Of a stretch of 42,648 nucleotides of DNA, positions 7,976-16,566 are shown piece by piece (position 1 is the stretch's first letter; every line of letters begins with the position of its first letter). Origin of the DNA: Acidimicrobiales bacterium (GTDB lineage: Bacteria; Actinomycetota; Acidimicrobiia; Acidimicrobiales; Palsa-688); contig DASUWA010000041.1 of assembly GCA_036378675.1 (NCBI GenBank), positions 1 through 42,648 of the forward strand. Direction: 5' to 3'. Under the pieces are notes generated by a model. It ran no database searches. It saw only the letters and a list, made by a program, of their open reading frames with translations, and was not told the origin of the DNA. The translations under genes and the position numbers were made by a program.

Positions 7976-8704
7976 TTACTCCCACTTGAACACCCGGGCG
8001 GCGACAACCGGCGCACCAACCGCCCACGCCGCCAGCACCGCCCAATCCCTCGCCGGCACGCCACCACCGGCGGACAACGACGCATGCAACGCGTCCGACA
8101 GCGCTCCCGCCGGCAACGCCTCGGCGAATGCCCGCAACCCACCGGGAAGCTTGCTGAGCGGAATCACCATCCCGCCGAGGAGCAGCAGCGCCAGGTAGAG
8201 CCCGTTGGCCGCCGCGAGGGTGACCTCTGCACGCAACGCGCCGGCGAGGAGCAGACCAATGCCGGCGAACGCGACCGTTCCGAGGAGAAGCGCCGGCACT
8301 GCAGGCCAAAGGGACCCTTTCGAGTGCCACCCGAGCGCGACGCCGACCGCGACGATGAGGCCGACCTGCACTACCTCGATTGCGACCACCGAAACGATCT
8401 TGGCGGCGAGCAGGCGGGGCCGCCCGAGCGGAGTCACGGCCAGCCGCTTGAGCACGAGGTACTGGCGTTCGAAGCCGGTGGCGATACCGAGGCTCACCAT
8501 CGCAGTCGACATAACCGCAAGGGCGAGGATCCCGGGCGACAGGAAGTCGACGGCGTGCCGGACACCCGCAGGCTTGGGCAGCACGTCGACCAGCGAAAAG
8601 AAGATGAGCAGGCCCAGCGGGATGGCGGCGTTCAGCAGGACCGCGTCTCCGCGCCGGACGGTCAGCCGCAGCTCCGCACCGATCTGTGCCCGCAGTGCCC
8701 TCAT
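7976..8704 (-). CDS. ABC-2 type transporter permease
   Basis: 242 residues with six predicted membrane helices and the ABC-2 permease layout: an amphipathic N-terminus, ILALAVMSTAMVSLGIATGFERQ in the second helix region, LKRLAVTPL, then a conserved GGMVIPLSKLPGGLRAFAEALPAG loop before the last helix. It pairs with the ATPase gene immediately upstream, overlapping by ATGA. The substrate is unknown. Its position beside ctaA/ctaB is a recurrent actinobacterial arrangement, but a link to heme or oxidase assembly is inference. Confidence 0.88.
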   Translation of the reverse strand: MRALRAQIGAELRLTVRRGDAVLLNAAIPLGLLIFFSLVDVLPKPAGVRHAVDFLSPGILALAVMSTAMVSLGIATGFERQYLVLKRLAVTPLGRPRLLAAKIVSVVAIEVVQVGLIVAVGVALGWHSKGSLWPAVPALLLGTVAFAGIGLLLAGALRAEVTLAAANGLYLALLLLGGMVIPLSKLPGGLRAFAEALPAGALSDALHASLSAGGGVPARDWAVLAAWAVGAPVVAARVFKWE

Positions 8705-9639
8705 CCGTCGCCCCCGCCTTGTTCGTCTGAGCCGGCGGTTACCCGCAGAAACAGTTCCTCTAGCCGTTCGGAACCCGCCCGGAGGTCACCGAGCGCAATG
8801 TCCCGCTCGGCCAGCCACGACGCCAGCGACGCGATGGTGGCCGGCGTCCCGGGCGCTTGAACCAGGTACCGGCCGGAGCTCTCCTCGCTGACAGCGACTC
8901 CGAGAGCTGACCCGAGAGCGGCGGTGTCTATGCCCGCGGGCGCGGCGAACCGTATAGCGGATACTCCGCCGGTCAAGTCGGCGAGCGTCCCGGATGCCAC
9001 GATCCGCCCGTGATCGATGATGACGATCCGGTCGGCCACCCGCTCTGCTTCCTCTAGCTCGTGGGTCGTGAGCAGGACGCAGACGCCGCGCCGTCTCAGC
9101 CGCCCGATTTCGCCTCTTATCGCGAGGCGACCCTGCGGATCGACGCCCGCAGTCGGCTCGTCGAGGAATACCACTTGCGGACGGCCCACGAGAGCGAGGG
9201 CCATCGACAACCGCTGCTGCTCTCCTCCGGACAGCCGCCGCCACGGAGTGCGGGCGACTCCGGTTAGACCCATTCGATCGACCAACTCGTCAGGGTCTTC
9301 GGGGGTTTCATAGAAGCTCGAAAAGAGCCGGACCGCCTCCGCCGGACCCATTCCCGGGTAGACCCCGCCGCGCTGCAACATCACTCCGACCCGCGCGGCG
9401 AGGGCCCGGGCACCGGAATGCTCGCCCGGGTCGAGACCGAGGACGCGCACCCTGCCAGCCGCCCGATGCCGGTAACCCTCGAGTGTCTCCACCGTGCTCG
9501 TCTTGCCGGCGCCGTTTCGCCCGAGGAGGGCGACCACCTCGCCGGCGTCGGCTCGGAGGTCGATGCAGTCGACCGCCGTGAGCGGGCCGTAGCGGACAAC
9601 CAGGCCGGACACCTCGACGGCGGGGTCCTGGTTCGGCAC
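8701..9639 (-). CDS. ABC transporter ATP-binding protein (ABC-2 exporter)
   Basis: 312 residues. It has Walker A GRNGAGKTST, a Q-loop in VGVMLQRGG, signature RLSGGEQQRLSMALAL, Walker B VVFLDEPTAGVD and switch histidine in LTTHELEEAE. About 90 residues follow the nucleotide-binding domain, as in drug- and bacteriocin-type exporters. The start is GTG, with TAGCTT (9648-9653, minus) 8 nt upstream, suggesting a leaderless transcript. It forms an exporter with the overlapping permease. Confidence 0.92.
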   Translation of the reverse strand: MPNQDPAVEVSGLVVRYGPLTAVDCIDLRADAGEVVALLGRNGAGKTSTVETLEGYRHRAAGRVRVLGLDPGEHSGARALAARVGVMLQRGGVYPGMGPAEAVRLFSSFYETPEDPDELVDRMGLTGVARTPWRRLSGGEQQRLSMALALVGRPQVVFLDEPTAGVDPQGRLAIRGEIGRLRRRGVCVLLTTHELEEAERVADRIVIIDHGRIVASGTLADLTGGVSAIRFAAPAGIDTAALGSALGVAVSEESSGRYLVQAPGTPATIASLASWLAERDIALGDLRAGSERLEELFLRVTAGSDEQGGGDG

Positions 9640-9647
9640 GGCGGACG

Positions 9648-9653
9648 AAGCTA
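9648..9653 (-). promoter_or_regulatory. -10 box TAGCTT of ABC exporter operon
   Basis: TAGCTT on the minus strand ends 8 nt before the GTG start at 9639, consistent with a leaderless mRNA. No convincing -35 element is visible. Confidence 0.35.
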
Positions 9654-9738
9654 CCGCGTCCCTTCATACCGGGGGATGAGAGGGTGAATACTCCTCAGGC
9701 GGGATGTATCGCCGCTTCTCATCGCCCATCATGTACGC

Positions 9739-10653
9739 ATGATCGAGGCCCGCAACCTTTCCAAGCAGTACGGCAAGACGGTTGCCGTCAACGATCTCAG
9801 CTTCGACGTGCACCCCGGCAAGGTCACCGGTTTCCTCGGTCCCAACGGAGCCGGCAAGACCACCACGATGCGCCTAATCCTCGGGCTGGACCGCCCAAAT
9901 TCCGGGATGGTCACCATCAACGGACGGCCCTACCGCAACCTGCCCGCCCCCCTCCGCGAGGTCGGGGCGTTGCTCGATGCCAAGGCGGTTCACGGGGGCC
10001 GCAAGGCGTACAACCACCTGCTACTCCTCGCCGAGAGCAACCGGATACCCCGTGCCCGGGTCGAGGAGGTGCTGCACATCGTCGGGTTGGAAGGCGTGGC
10101 CGACCGCCGCGCCGGCGGCTTCTCGCTCGGCATGGGCCAGCGCCTCGGGATCGCAGCAGCGCTCCTCGGCGACCCTGGGATCCTGATGTTCGACGAGCCG
10201 GTGAACGGTCTCGACCCGGAGGGCATCGCCTGGGTCCGCCAGCTGATGCGGGCCCTGGCAGCCGAAGGGCGGACCGTGTTCGTCTCGAGTCACCTCATGA
10301 GCGAGATGGCGATCACCGCCGATCACCTGATCGTCATCGGGAGGGGAAAGCTCATCCGCGACGAGAGCGTGACCGACTTCGTCGAGTCGAGCTCGCGAAA
10401 GGCGGTCCGGGTCCGCTCTCCGCAGGTCGACCGCCTACGGGAGCTGGTTGCAGCTGCGGGGGGATCGGTTCACGGCGCCGATGACGACGCGATCGATGTC
10501 CTTGACCTCGACGCTGCTGCGGTCGGAGAGCTGGCGGCTTCGAACGGCGTGGTCCTGCACGAGCTGACACCCAAGCGGGCCTCGCTGGAGGAGGCGTTCA
10601 TGGAGTTGACGCGCGACAGCGTCGAGTACCACGCGGAAGGGAAGGTGGCGTGA
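9739..10653 (+). CDS. ABC transporter ATP-binding protein
   Basis: 304 residues. Walker A is GPNGAGKTTTMRLILGL, the signature is the degenerate GFSLGMGQRLGIAAALL typical of antibiotic-type ABC-2 exporters, and Walker B is ILMFDEPVNGLDPEGI; the switch region is VSSHLMSEM. A C-terminal accessory region of about 85 residues ends in LEEAFMELT. It is followed by its permease with overlapping stop and start codons and is divergent from the other ABC operon, only about 100 bp away. The exported substrate is unknown; multidrug or peptide resistance is a common role in the family. Confidence 0.9.
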   Translation: MIEARNLSKQYGKTVAVNDLSFDVHPGKVTGFLGPNGAGKTTTMRLILGLDRPNSGMVTINGRPYRNLPAPLREVGALLDAKAVHGGRKAYNHLLLLAESNRIPRARVEEVLHIVGLEGVADRRAGGFSLGMGQRLGIAAALLGDPGILMFDEPVNGLDPEGIAWVRQLMRALAAEGRTVFVSSHLMSEMAITADHLIVIGRGKLIRDESVTDFVESSSRKAVRVRSPQVDRLRELVAAAGGSVHGADDDAIDVLDLDAAAVGELAASNGVVLHELTPKRASLEEAFMELTRDSVEYHAEGKVA

Positions 10654-11507
10654 TGAGCGGGGTCATTTCACCGCCGGCGCCTGTTCAGGTTCAGCGCTTG
10701 CCGGAGCCTCCTCGCCCCAGGTTCGTCGATGCGCTTCTGTCGGAGTGGACCAAGTTCCGAACGGTCAGGTCCTCGTTCTGGACCCTCGCCATCGGAGCGG
10801 TGTTGGGGGTCGGGCTCGGCGCGGTTGTGAGCATCGTGTCGGCGAACCACTACGCAACCGACCCGGAAGTTCATTTCAACTGGAATCCGACTGACCGCAG
10901 CTTGGGGAGCCTCATGCTCACCCAACTGGCCTTCGAGATCCTGGGCGTGCTGGTGGTGACCGGTGAGTACTCGACCGGGATGATCCGTACCAGCCTGGCG
11001 GCGGTTCCGAACCGCTCGCGAATGCTCGCCGCGAAGACGCTCGTCTTCGCCGTGGTCATCTTCGTCGTCAGCGAGGTGGTCAGCTTCGCGGCATTCCTTA
11101 TCGGTCAGGCTCTCATCTCCGGCAAGGCACCGACAGCCAACCTCGGGCAGCCGCAGGTCCTTCGAGCCGTGATCGGCAACGGGCTGTACCTGACGACCTT
11201 GGCACTAGTCGGTCTGGCGCTCGGCGTGATCCTGCGTCACGCAGCCGCCGGGATCGGCACCTTCGTGGCCATCCTGCTCGTTCTTCCGAGCATCGCTCTC
11301 GCTCTTCCCACTTCATGGGCGAAGCCGATCGAGAAGTACTGGCCGACCAACGCAGGCTTTCGCGTAGCCAGCACCGGTCACGGTCTCGAAAGGTTTTCGA
11401 TCAACGGAACGGTGATGGCGCCGTGGACCGGGTTCGCGGTGATGGTCGCTTTCGTCGCTGCCCTGCTCGTTGCGGCTTTCTTCCTGATCGAGAAACGCGA
11501 CGCCTAG
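10650..11507 (+). CDS. ABC-2 family transporter permease
   Basis: 285 residues, with a roughly 45-residue cytoplasmic proline-rich start and six membrane helices. The motif LVVTGEYSTGMIRTSLAAVPNRSR after the second helix is the typical coupling segment of this permease type. The start may be GTG 10650 (GTGA overlap) or the adjacent ATG 10653. The TAG stop shares the palindrome CTAG with the stop of the convergent ATPase gene that follows. Confidence 0.88.
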   Translation: MMSGVISPPAPVQVQRLPEPPRPRFVDALLSEWTKFRTVRSSFWTLAIGAVLGVGLGAVVSIVSANHYATDPEVHFNWNPTDRSLGSLMLTQLAFEILGVLVVTGEYSTGMIRTSLAAVPNRSRMLAAKTLVFAVVIFVVSEVVSFAAFLIGQALISGKAPTANLGQPQVLRAVIGNGLYLTTLALVGLALGVILRHAAAGIGTFVAILLVLPSIALALPTSWAKPIEKYWPTNAGFRVASTGHGLERFSINGTVMAPWTGFAVMVAFVAALLVAAFFLIEKRDA

Positions 11508-12652
11508 AAGCTCCCGGTAAGCGGCGACGGTTCCGGCGTACTCCCGTCGGCGCGCTCGATCGACCGTCGCAGCGCGGCGTGCAGCGAATCCGGCGTCAGA
11601 ACCCCTAGATAGTTGTCATCGTCGAGGACCGCGACCCAGCCGGCGTCGTACTTGAGCATCTCGGAGAACGCTTGCTTCAGCGTGTCCGAAACCTGCACGG
11701 TCGCTTCCATTCGGTGCGCTCGGTCACCGACCCGGCCTTCTCCTTCCAACTCGGCCGCCCCGACCCAGCCGCGGAGCCCGCCGCCTGCGTCGAGGACAAC
11801 CGCCCAACGAGAATCCGACGATTCGAGCAACTCTCGGGCGTCGGTCAGGGGTGAACCGGTGCCCACGACCGGTGGCCTCTCCAAGTCCCCCGGAAGAATC
11901 GCTGTAACGCTCAGTCTCTTCAGCCCGCGGTCGGCACCGACGAACTCGGCGACGAACGGAGTCGCCGGCGAACCGAGCAGATTTGCGGGCGTGTCGTACT
12001 GCTCGAGCCGGCCTCCGTCGGCGAGCACGGCTATCCGGTTGCCGAGCCGTATCGCCTCTTCGATGTCGTGGGTTACGAACACCACCGTCTTCTTCAGTTC
12101 CTGCTGAACCCGATGGAACTCACCCTGCAGCCGGTCACGGGTGATCGGGTCGAGCGCCCCGAACGGTTCGTCCATCAGCAACACCGGCGGATCCGCAGCG
12201 AGCGCCCTGGCAACGCCAGCGCGCTGGCGCTGGCCGCCCGACAGCTCGGCCGGATAACGCCGCCGGTACCGATCGGGGTCGAGGCCGACCAGCTCGAGCA
12301 TCTCCGCCGTCCGGGTGCGGACCCTGGCCCGATCCCAGCCGAGCAGCCGGGGAACCGTCGCTACGTTCTCTTCAACGGTCAGATGCGGGAACAGGCCGAC
12401 ATGTTGGATCACGTATCCGATCCGCCGGCGTAGCAGCACCGGATCCACCCGGGTCACGTCTTCGTCCTCGATGAAGATCCGCCCCGAGGTCGGTTCGATC
12501 AAGCGGTTGATCATGCGCATCGTGGTGGTCTTGCCGGCGCCGGACGGCCCGACGAGCATGCACGTTTCGCCATCCGCCACCTCGAGGGTGAGGTCGCCGA
12601 CCGCCACCGTTCCGTCCGCGTAGCGCTTGGTCACCGACTCGAGGCGGATCAT
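11504..12652 (-). CDS. Osmoprotectant (glycine betaine/choline-type) ABC transporter ATP-binding protein with CBS domains
   Basis: 382 residues, OpuCA/ProV type. The ATPase domain (about 1-240) has Walker A GPSGAGKTTTMRMINRL, signature LSGGQRQRAGVARAL, Walker B VLLMDEPFGALDP and THDIEEAIRLG. Residues from about 250 form a CBS pair (for example RELLESSDSRWAVVLDAGGGLRGWV and LKYDAGWVAVLDDDNYLGVL), which in this family senses ionic strength or nucleotides. It is transcribed away from its two permease genes and binding protein. A TAAGGT box (12663-12668, minus) lies 10 nt before the ATG. Confidence 0.92.
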   Translation of the reverse strand: MIRLESVTKRYADGTVAVGDLTLEVADGETCMLVGPSGAGKTTTMRMINRLIEPTSGRIFIEDEDVTRVDPVLLRRRIGYVIQHVGLFPHLTVEENVATVPRLLGWDRARVRTRTAEMLELVGLDPDRYRRRYPAELSGGQRQRAGVARALAADPPVLLMDEPFGALDPITRDRLQGEFHRVQQELKKTVVFVTHDIEEAIRLGNRIAVLADGGRLEQYDTPANLLGSPATPFVAEFVGADRGLKRLSVTAILPGDLERPPVVGTGSPLTDARELLESSDSRWAVVLDAGGGLRGWVGAAELEGEGRVGDRAHRMEATVQVSDTLKQAFSEMLKYDAGWVAVLDDDNYLGVLTPDSLHAALRRSIERADGSTPEPSPLTGSF

Positions 12653-12692
12653 CGCGAGGGAAACCTTAGGACGCCAACAGCCGATTGCGGGC

Positions 12693-12698
12693 TAGCCT
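12693..12698 (+). promoter_or_regulatory. -10 box TAGCCT of osmoprotectant permease operon
   Basis: TAGCCT stands 7 nt before GTG 12706, fitting a leaderless start. The divergent ATPase gene's TAAGGT is at 12663-12668, leaving 24 bp between the two boxes, so the two promoters must share or overlap their -35 regions and could be switched together. Confidence 0.45.
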
Positions 12699-12705
12699 CC
12701 CGAAG

Positions 12706-13398
12706 GTGCAGGCGCTTATGGCTGCGCCGATCAGCGGGGACTCGCAGCCCTGGGTGGAGTGGAGCTGGGTCCAACGCCACTGGGGTGAGATCGGTTCGGC
12801 GATGGGACAGCACGTCGAACTCACCGTGATAGCTGTCGGCATCGGCTTCGTCCTGTCGTTGCCGTTGGGACTGCTCGCGTGGCGATGGAGACACTTGGAG
12901 AAGCCGATCTACGGGTTCACCGGTGTCCTTTTCACGATTCCGTCGCTGGCGTTGTTCGCGTTCCTGATACCGATAACAGGGCTCGGTACCGTGACCGCCG
13001 AGATCGGACTGGTCAGCTATACGCTGCTGATCCTGGTCAGGAACATCGTGGCCGGGCTTGACTCGGTCCCCGGCGAGGTACGAGACGCGGCGAAAGGACT
13101 GGGTTTCGGCACGGCTAGACAGCTCGCGCGGGTGGACCTTCCTCTGGCGTCTCCGGCGATCATCGCCGGGATAAGGCTGGCCGTCGTTACGACCATCGGC
13201 CTGGTCACTGTCGCCAGCCTGGTTGGTGCCGGCGGGGGGCTGGGCACGTTGATTTCTGTCGGATTTCAGAACAACTTCCGCACGCAGGAGGTCCTGGGGG
13301 CCGGTCTGTCCGTCGCGCTGGCTGCCGTTTTCGACCTGACCCTCGTCGTGGTGCAGAGAGCCGTCACGCCGTGGGCCACGCGGCAGGCGGAAGCCTGA
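12706..13398 (+). CDS. Osmoprotectant ABC transporter permease (OpuCB/ProW type)
   Basis: 230 residues with five or six helices of the BPD_transp_1 fold. The EAA-type loop reads DSVPGEVRDAAKGLGFGTARQLARVDLPLASP, close to OpuCB/OpuBB permeases. GTG 12706 was chosen because of the TAGCCT box; ATG 12718, with GAAGG 11 nt upstream, is an alternative giving a four-residue shorter protein. It overlaps the second permease gene through TGATG. Two half-size permeases with one ATPase and one binding protein make the complete importer. Confidence 0.9.
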   Translation: MQALMAAPISGDSQPWVEWSWVQRHWGEIGSAMGQHVELTVIAVGIGFVLSLPLGLLAWRWRHLEKPIYGFTGVLFTIPSLALFAFLIPITGLGTVTAEIGLVSYTLLILVRNIVAGLDSVPGEVRDAAKGLGFGTARQLARVDLPLASPAIIAGIRLAVVTTIGLVTVASLVGAGGGLGTLISVGFQNNFRTQEVLGAGLSVALAAVFDLTLVVVQRAVTPWATRQAEA

Positions 13399-14096
13399 TG
13401 GGCCATTTCATCGCTCAGTTGTTTCACTGGTACACGACTAGCGCGCACTGGCGGGGCTCGAACGGCGTTCCGGAGCTGGTTTGGGACACGGTAAGAATCT
13501 CGGTCGAGGCCGTTCTCATCGCGCTCGCCGTCGCTCTTCCCCTGGGGCTGTGGCTGGGGCACACCGGGCGAGGCGGTTTCTTCGCGATCAACGTCACCAA
13601 CGTCGGCCGTGCACTTCCCGCGATAGCCACTCTGGTGATCGGCGTGCAGATCTTCGGGATCGGTGAACCGCCTGCGCTGGCGACCCTTGTGGTGCTTTCC
13701 TTGCCTCCGATCATGACTAATACGTACACGGCGGTGCGCCAAGTCGACCCGGACGCGGTCGACGCTGCCCGGGGAATGGGGATGACCGGCTGGCAGATCC
13801 TGTTTCGGGTCGAGCTCCCGGCCTCGCTGTCTCTGATCGCCGCGGGTGTGCGCACGGCTGCCGTGCAGGCGGTCGCGACGGTGACCCTCGCCGCGTACGT
13901 CGCGTACACCTGCCTCGGCTCCCTGATCATTCAGGGCATCAGCGCGGGCGACTCCGGGCACGTCGAAGTTGTTGCGGGCTCTCTTCTGGTCGTCGCGGTC
14001 GCCCTGTTGACGGAGTTGGGCCTCGCGTGGTTGCAACGAGCGTTGACGCCGCCAGGGGTGAGGGTTGCGGAACGTGCCCTAACGACCGCGACCTAG
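13398..14096 (+). CDS. Osmoprotectant ABC transporter permease (second subunit)
   Basis: 232 residues with the same permease fold as the gene before it. The EAA loop is DPDAVDAARGMGMTGWQILFRVELPASLS, and early motifs include TVRISVEAVLIALAVALPLGLW. The ATG overlaps the upstream TGA (TGATG), so translation is coupled. It would pair with the preceding permease in the membrane to import betaine-, choline- or carnitine-like solutes. The substrate is family inference only. Confidence 0.9.
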   Translation: MGHFIAQLFHWYTTSAHWRGSNGVPELVWDTVRISVEAVLIALAVALPLGLWLGHTGRGGFFAINVTNVGRALPAIATLVIGVQIFGIGEPPALATLVVLSLPPIMTNTYTAVRQVDPDAVDAARGMGMTGWQILFRVELPASLSLIAAGVRTAAVQAVATVTLAAYVAYTCLGSLIIQGISAGDSGHVEVVAGSLLVVAVALLTELGLAWLQRALTPPGVRVAERALTTAT

Positions 14097-14108
14097 GACA
14101 TTTTGTCC
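14096..14108. promoter_or_regulatory. 13-bp palindrome GGACA-TTT-TGTCC
   Basis: A perfect 5-bp inverted repeat with a 3-bp centre lies just before the binding-protein gene, 10 bp upstream of its -10-like TAACCT. Its size and position suit an operator that separates binding-protein expression from the permease genes, but it could also be a small hairpin in the operon mRNA. Confidence 0.3.
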
Positions 14109-14117
14109 CGAAATGGA

Positions 14118-14123
14118 TAACCT
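14118..14123 (+). promoter_or_regulatory. -10 box TAACCT of binding-protein gene
   Basis: TAACCT (within GGATAACCT) ends 6 nt before the ATG at 14130. This suggests that the binding protein has its own leaderless transcript in addition to read-through from the permeases. Confidence 0.4.
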
Positions 14124-14129
14124 GCGGCG

Positions 14130-15038
14130 ATGAGGAAAGCGCAGTTCGTCGCTTCGCTGGGGATCCTTGCACTTCTCGCAGCCGCCTGCGGGTCGTCCAG
14201 CAAGTCAACCGCCGGAGGTTCGGGTTCGTCAAAGCCCAGCATCACCTTCGGTGCCGAGAACTTCACCGAGAACGAGGTCCTCGCCTACGTCTACTCGGAC
14301 GCGTTGAAGGCCGCCGGCTTCTCGACAAGCGTCAGGCCGAACCTCGGGTCGCGCGAGGTGATCGAGCCGGCTCTGGAGCACGGCGACTTTGACGCCACTA
14401 TCGAGTATGTCGGTAACTACCTCGCGTTCCTGGATCCGAGTGTGGGGAACCTCACCGTCCCCGGCACCGTTTCTACGTTGAGGCCGATCGTCGCCAAGAA
14501 GGGACTCAGTCTCGGCGCGGTGTCGCAGGCCGCCGACTCGGATGCGATCGCGGTGACGCAATCGACAGCAAGCAAGTACCACCTCAAGTCGATAGCCGAT
14601 CTGAAGCCATACGCATCCCAGTGGAGCTTCGGTGGACCGGCCGAGTGCGCTACTCGAATCACTTGCATCCCGGGCTTGAAGCAGTACTACGACGTGGTTT
14701 TCAAGTCGTTTCAGACCCTCGATGAGGACGGACCGATCACTCACACCGCCCTGGCGAACGGATCCGTGCAGGCTGCGCGCATCTTCTCGTCCGACGCGGT
14801 GATCGCGCAGGACCATTTCGTGGTGCTCGATGACCCGAAGGTCTTCCAGGGAGCCGGCAACATCATTCCGGTCGTTCGCACCACGAAGGCGACATCGCAG
14901 GTGATATCGGTCCTCGACCAGGTGTCCGCGGCGTTGACCACTGCGGACCTGGTGCAGTTCAATCTCGATGTGTCGGTGAACCACGACGACCCATCGGCGG
15001 TGGCGTCGCAGTTCGTCCAATCGCACCATCTCGGCTAG
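14130..15038 (+). CDS. Osmoprotectant ABC transporter substrate-binding lipoprotein
   Basis: 302 residues with a lipoprotein signal (lipobox LAAAC, Cys20) and a Ser/Gly-rich linker. The domain is the OpuAC/ProX-type periplasmic-binding fold: ITFGAENFTENEVLAYVYSDALKAAGF, LGSREVIEPALEHGDFDATIEYVGNYLAFLD, and WSFGGPAECATRITCIPGLKQYYD near the hinge. It captures quaternary-amine solutes outside the cell and passes them to the two permeases encoded just upstream. The exact ligand is not predicted. Confidence 0.92.
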   Translation: MRKAQFVASLGILALLAAACGSSSKSTAGGSGSSKPSITFGAENFTENEVLAYVYSDALKAAGFSTSVRPNLGSREVIEPALEHGDFDATIEYVGNYLAFLDPSVGNLTVPGTVSTLRPIVAKKGLSLGAVSQAADSDAIAVTQSTASKYHLKSIADLKPYASQWSFGGPAECATRITCIPGLKQYYDVVFKSFQTLDEDGPITHTALANGSVQAARIFSSDAVIAQDHFVVLDDPKVFQGAGNIIPVVRTTKATSQVISVLDQVSAALTTADLVQFNLDVSVNHDDPSAVASQFVQSHHLG

Positions 15039-15042
15039 CCAG

Positions 15043-15636
15043 GTGGGCGGCGACGGACCGCGTCCCGAGATCTGGGTCGTCCGCCACGGCGAAACCGAAT
15101 GGAGCAGGTCCGGTCAGCACACCAGTCGCACGGACATCGATCTCACTGAGGTCGGCGAGGAACAGGCCGAGGCTCTGGGGTCGTTGCTCCGGCCGGTCGA
15201 TTTCGGCCTGGTGCTGAGCAGCCCGATGCTCCGATCCCGCAGAACCGCCGAACTGGCGGGTTTGGGGGACTTCGACATTGATCCCGAGCTACTCGAATGG
15301 GACTACGGAGACCTCGAAGGCCGAACGACCGCCGAGATTCAGAACGACTATCCCGGCTGGACGATCTGGAAGGGGCCGTGGCCGGGCGGTGAGACCGAAC
15401 GTGCCGTGGGGGAGCGCGCCGATCGGGTCGTCGCGTCGCTGCTGGCGTCCACTGTTTCGAAGGTGGCCGTGTTCAGCCACGGCCATTTCATCCGGGTCCT
15501 GGCGGCTCGCTGGGTCGGCGCCGGGGTCGGGACCGGTGAGTGGTTGGACCTCGACACGGCGTCTCTTTCGAAGCTCGGTTGGTACCGGGGCGACAGGGTG
15601 CTACGACTTTGGAACCTGGTGCCTGGCAACCTGTAG
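15043..15636 (+). CDS. Histidine phosphatase family protein
   Basis: 197 residues of the phosphoglycerate-mutase-like superfamily. The catalytic RHG motif appears as VVRHGETEWS, followed by SSPMLRSRRTAELAG, an acid/base region LLEWDYGDLEGRT and a second catalytic histidine in VFSHGHFIRVLAARW. The substrate is not predicted; broad phosphatases of this type are common. It has a GTG start 4 bp after the binding-protein stop, so it is probably read from the same mRNA, although a functional link is not evident. Confidence 0.9.
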   Translation: MGGDGPRPEIWVVRHGETEWSRSGQHTSRTDIDLTEVGEEQAEALGSLLRPVDFGLVLSSPMLRSRRTAELAGLGDFDIDPELLEWDYGDLEGRTTAEIQNDYPGWTIWKGPWPGGETERAVGERADRVVASLLASTVSKVAVFSHGHFIRVLAARWVGAGVGTGEWLDLDTASLSKLGWYRGDRVLRLWNLVPGNL

Positions 15637-15648
15637 CCCAGTTTCCTC

Positions 15649-16566
15649 ATGACCCAACCCCCCGTGACCCATCCAACCGACTGTTACGCCCACCCCGGGC
15701 GGGCCGCCGGCGCCGTGTGCCGGCGCTGCGGCCGCCCCATCTGCCCCGATTGCATGCTCGAGGCGCCGGTTGGTTGGCAATGCCGAACCTGCGTAAAGAA
15801 GGACTCCCGGGAAGCCCCGGTTCGACGGTGGCGCCCCTCGTCGGGGGGGCGTCTGGGGAACACGAGACTTACGCCACTGGTGATCGGTCTGATCGCTCTG
15901 AACGTGGCTGTCTACGTGTGGGAGATGTCGACCAAGCCGGGCACGTTCACCGTTGCAGGCAACACCCTCATCTGCCCGTTCCAGCACGTGGCCGAGTGCA
16001 AGTACGGGCTTCTCGCCAGCGCGGTCCACCAGGGTCAGTGGTACCGGCTGATCACCGCTGCGTTTCTGCACGCCAACCCCAGCCACTTGATCTTCAACAT
16101 GTTCACCCTCGCGATCGTGGGAGCACCGATCGAGGCCGAGTTGGGCAAGGCCAAATTTGTGGCCCTCTACCTCGTGTCGGCGCTGGGTGGCTCGGTCGCC
16201 TCTTACCTTTTGAGCGACGCGCACGCGCTGGGCCTGGGAGCCTCAGGTGCGATCTTCGGGTTGATGGGTGCGTACTTCGTTATCGCCCGTCGCAGGCGCT
16301 GGGACACCAGCGCGATCTTGGCGCTGATCGGAGTCAACCTGGCGATCGGTTTCGTGTCGACTGGAATCGACTGGCGAGCTCATCTTGGTGGCTTGGTGAC
16401 TGGAGCGGTGGTCGGATTGGCGATGTCGCGGTCTCGGTCGTTGTCGCGCTCAGGGTGGCAGCTCGGACCGGGTGGTGAGATGGCCGTGGGCATAGGGGCC
16501 GCCGTCGTGGTCGCCGCGGTTCTTGCTTTGCTCGTCACCCTCCCTCCGGGACACGTGAACCTTTAG
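15649..16566 (+). CDS. Rhomboid family intramembrane serine protease with N-terminal zinc finger
   Basis: 305 residues. The N-terminus (about 10-45) is a B-box-like zinc-binding segment: CYAHPGRAAGAVCRRCGRPICPDCM and a later CRTC. About seven membrane helices follow. Rhomboid motifs are HANPSHLIFNMFTL in the second helix, catalytic GASGAIFG and catalytic histidine in WRAHLGGLVTG. Such proteins cleave membrane-protein substrates within the bilayer. Its 3' end overlaps the convergent lipoprotein gene by 32 bp. Confidence 0.93.
   Translation: MTQPPVTHPTDCYAHPGRAAGAVCRRCGRPICPDCMLEAPVGWQCRTCVKKDSREAPVRRWRPSSGGRLGNTRLTPLVIGLIALNVAVYVWEMSTKPGTFTVAGNTLICPFQHVAECKYGLLASAVHQGQWYRLITAAFLHANPSHLIFNMFTLAIVGAPIEAELGKAKFVALYLVSALGGSVASYLLSDAHALGLGASGAIFGLMGAYFVIARRRRWDTSAILALIGVNLAIGFVSTGIDWRAHLGGLVTGAVVGLAMSRSRSLSRSGWQLGPGGEMAVGIGAAVVVAAVLALLVTLPPGHVNL

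Noticed and set aside
6129-8142. Long open frames on the opposite strand of ctaA and ctaB
   Set aside because: Both are low-complexity, Arg/Gly/Pro-rich translations opposite well-conserved membrane enzymes; typical shadow frames.
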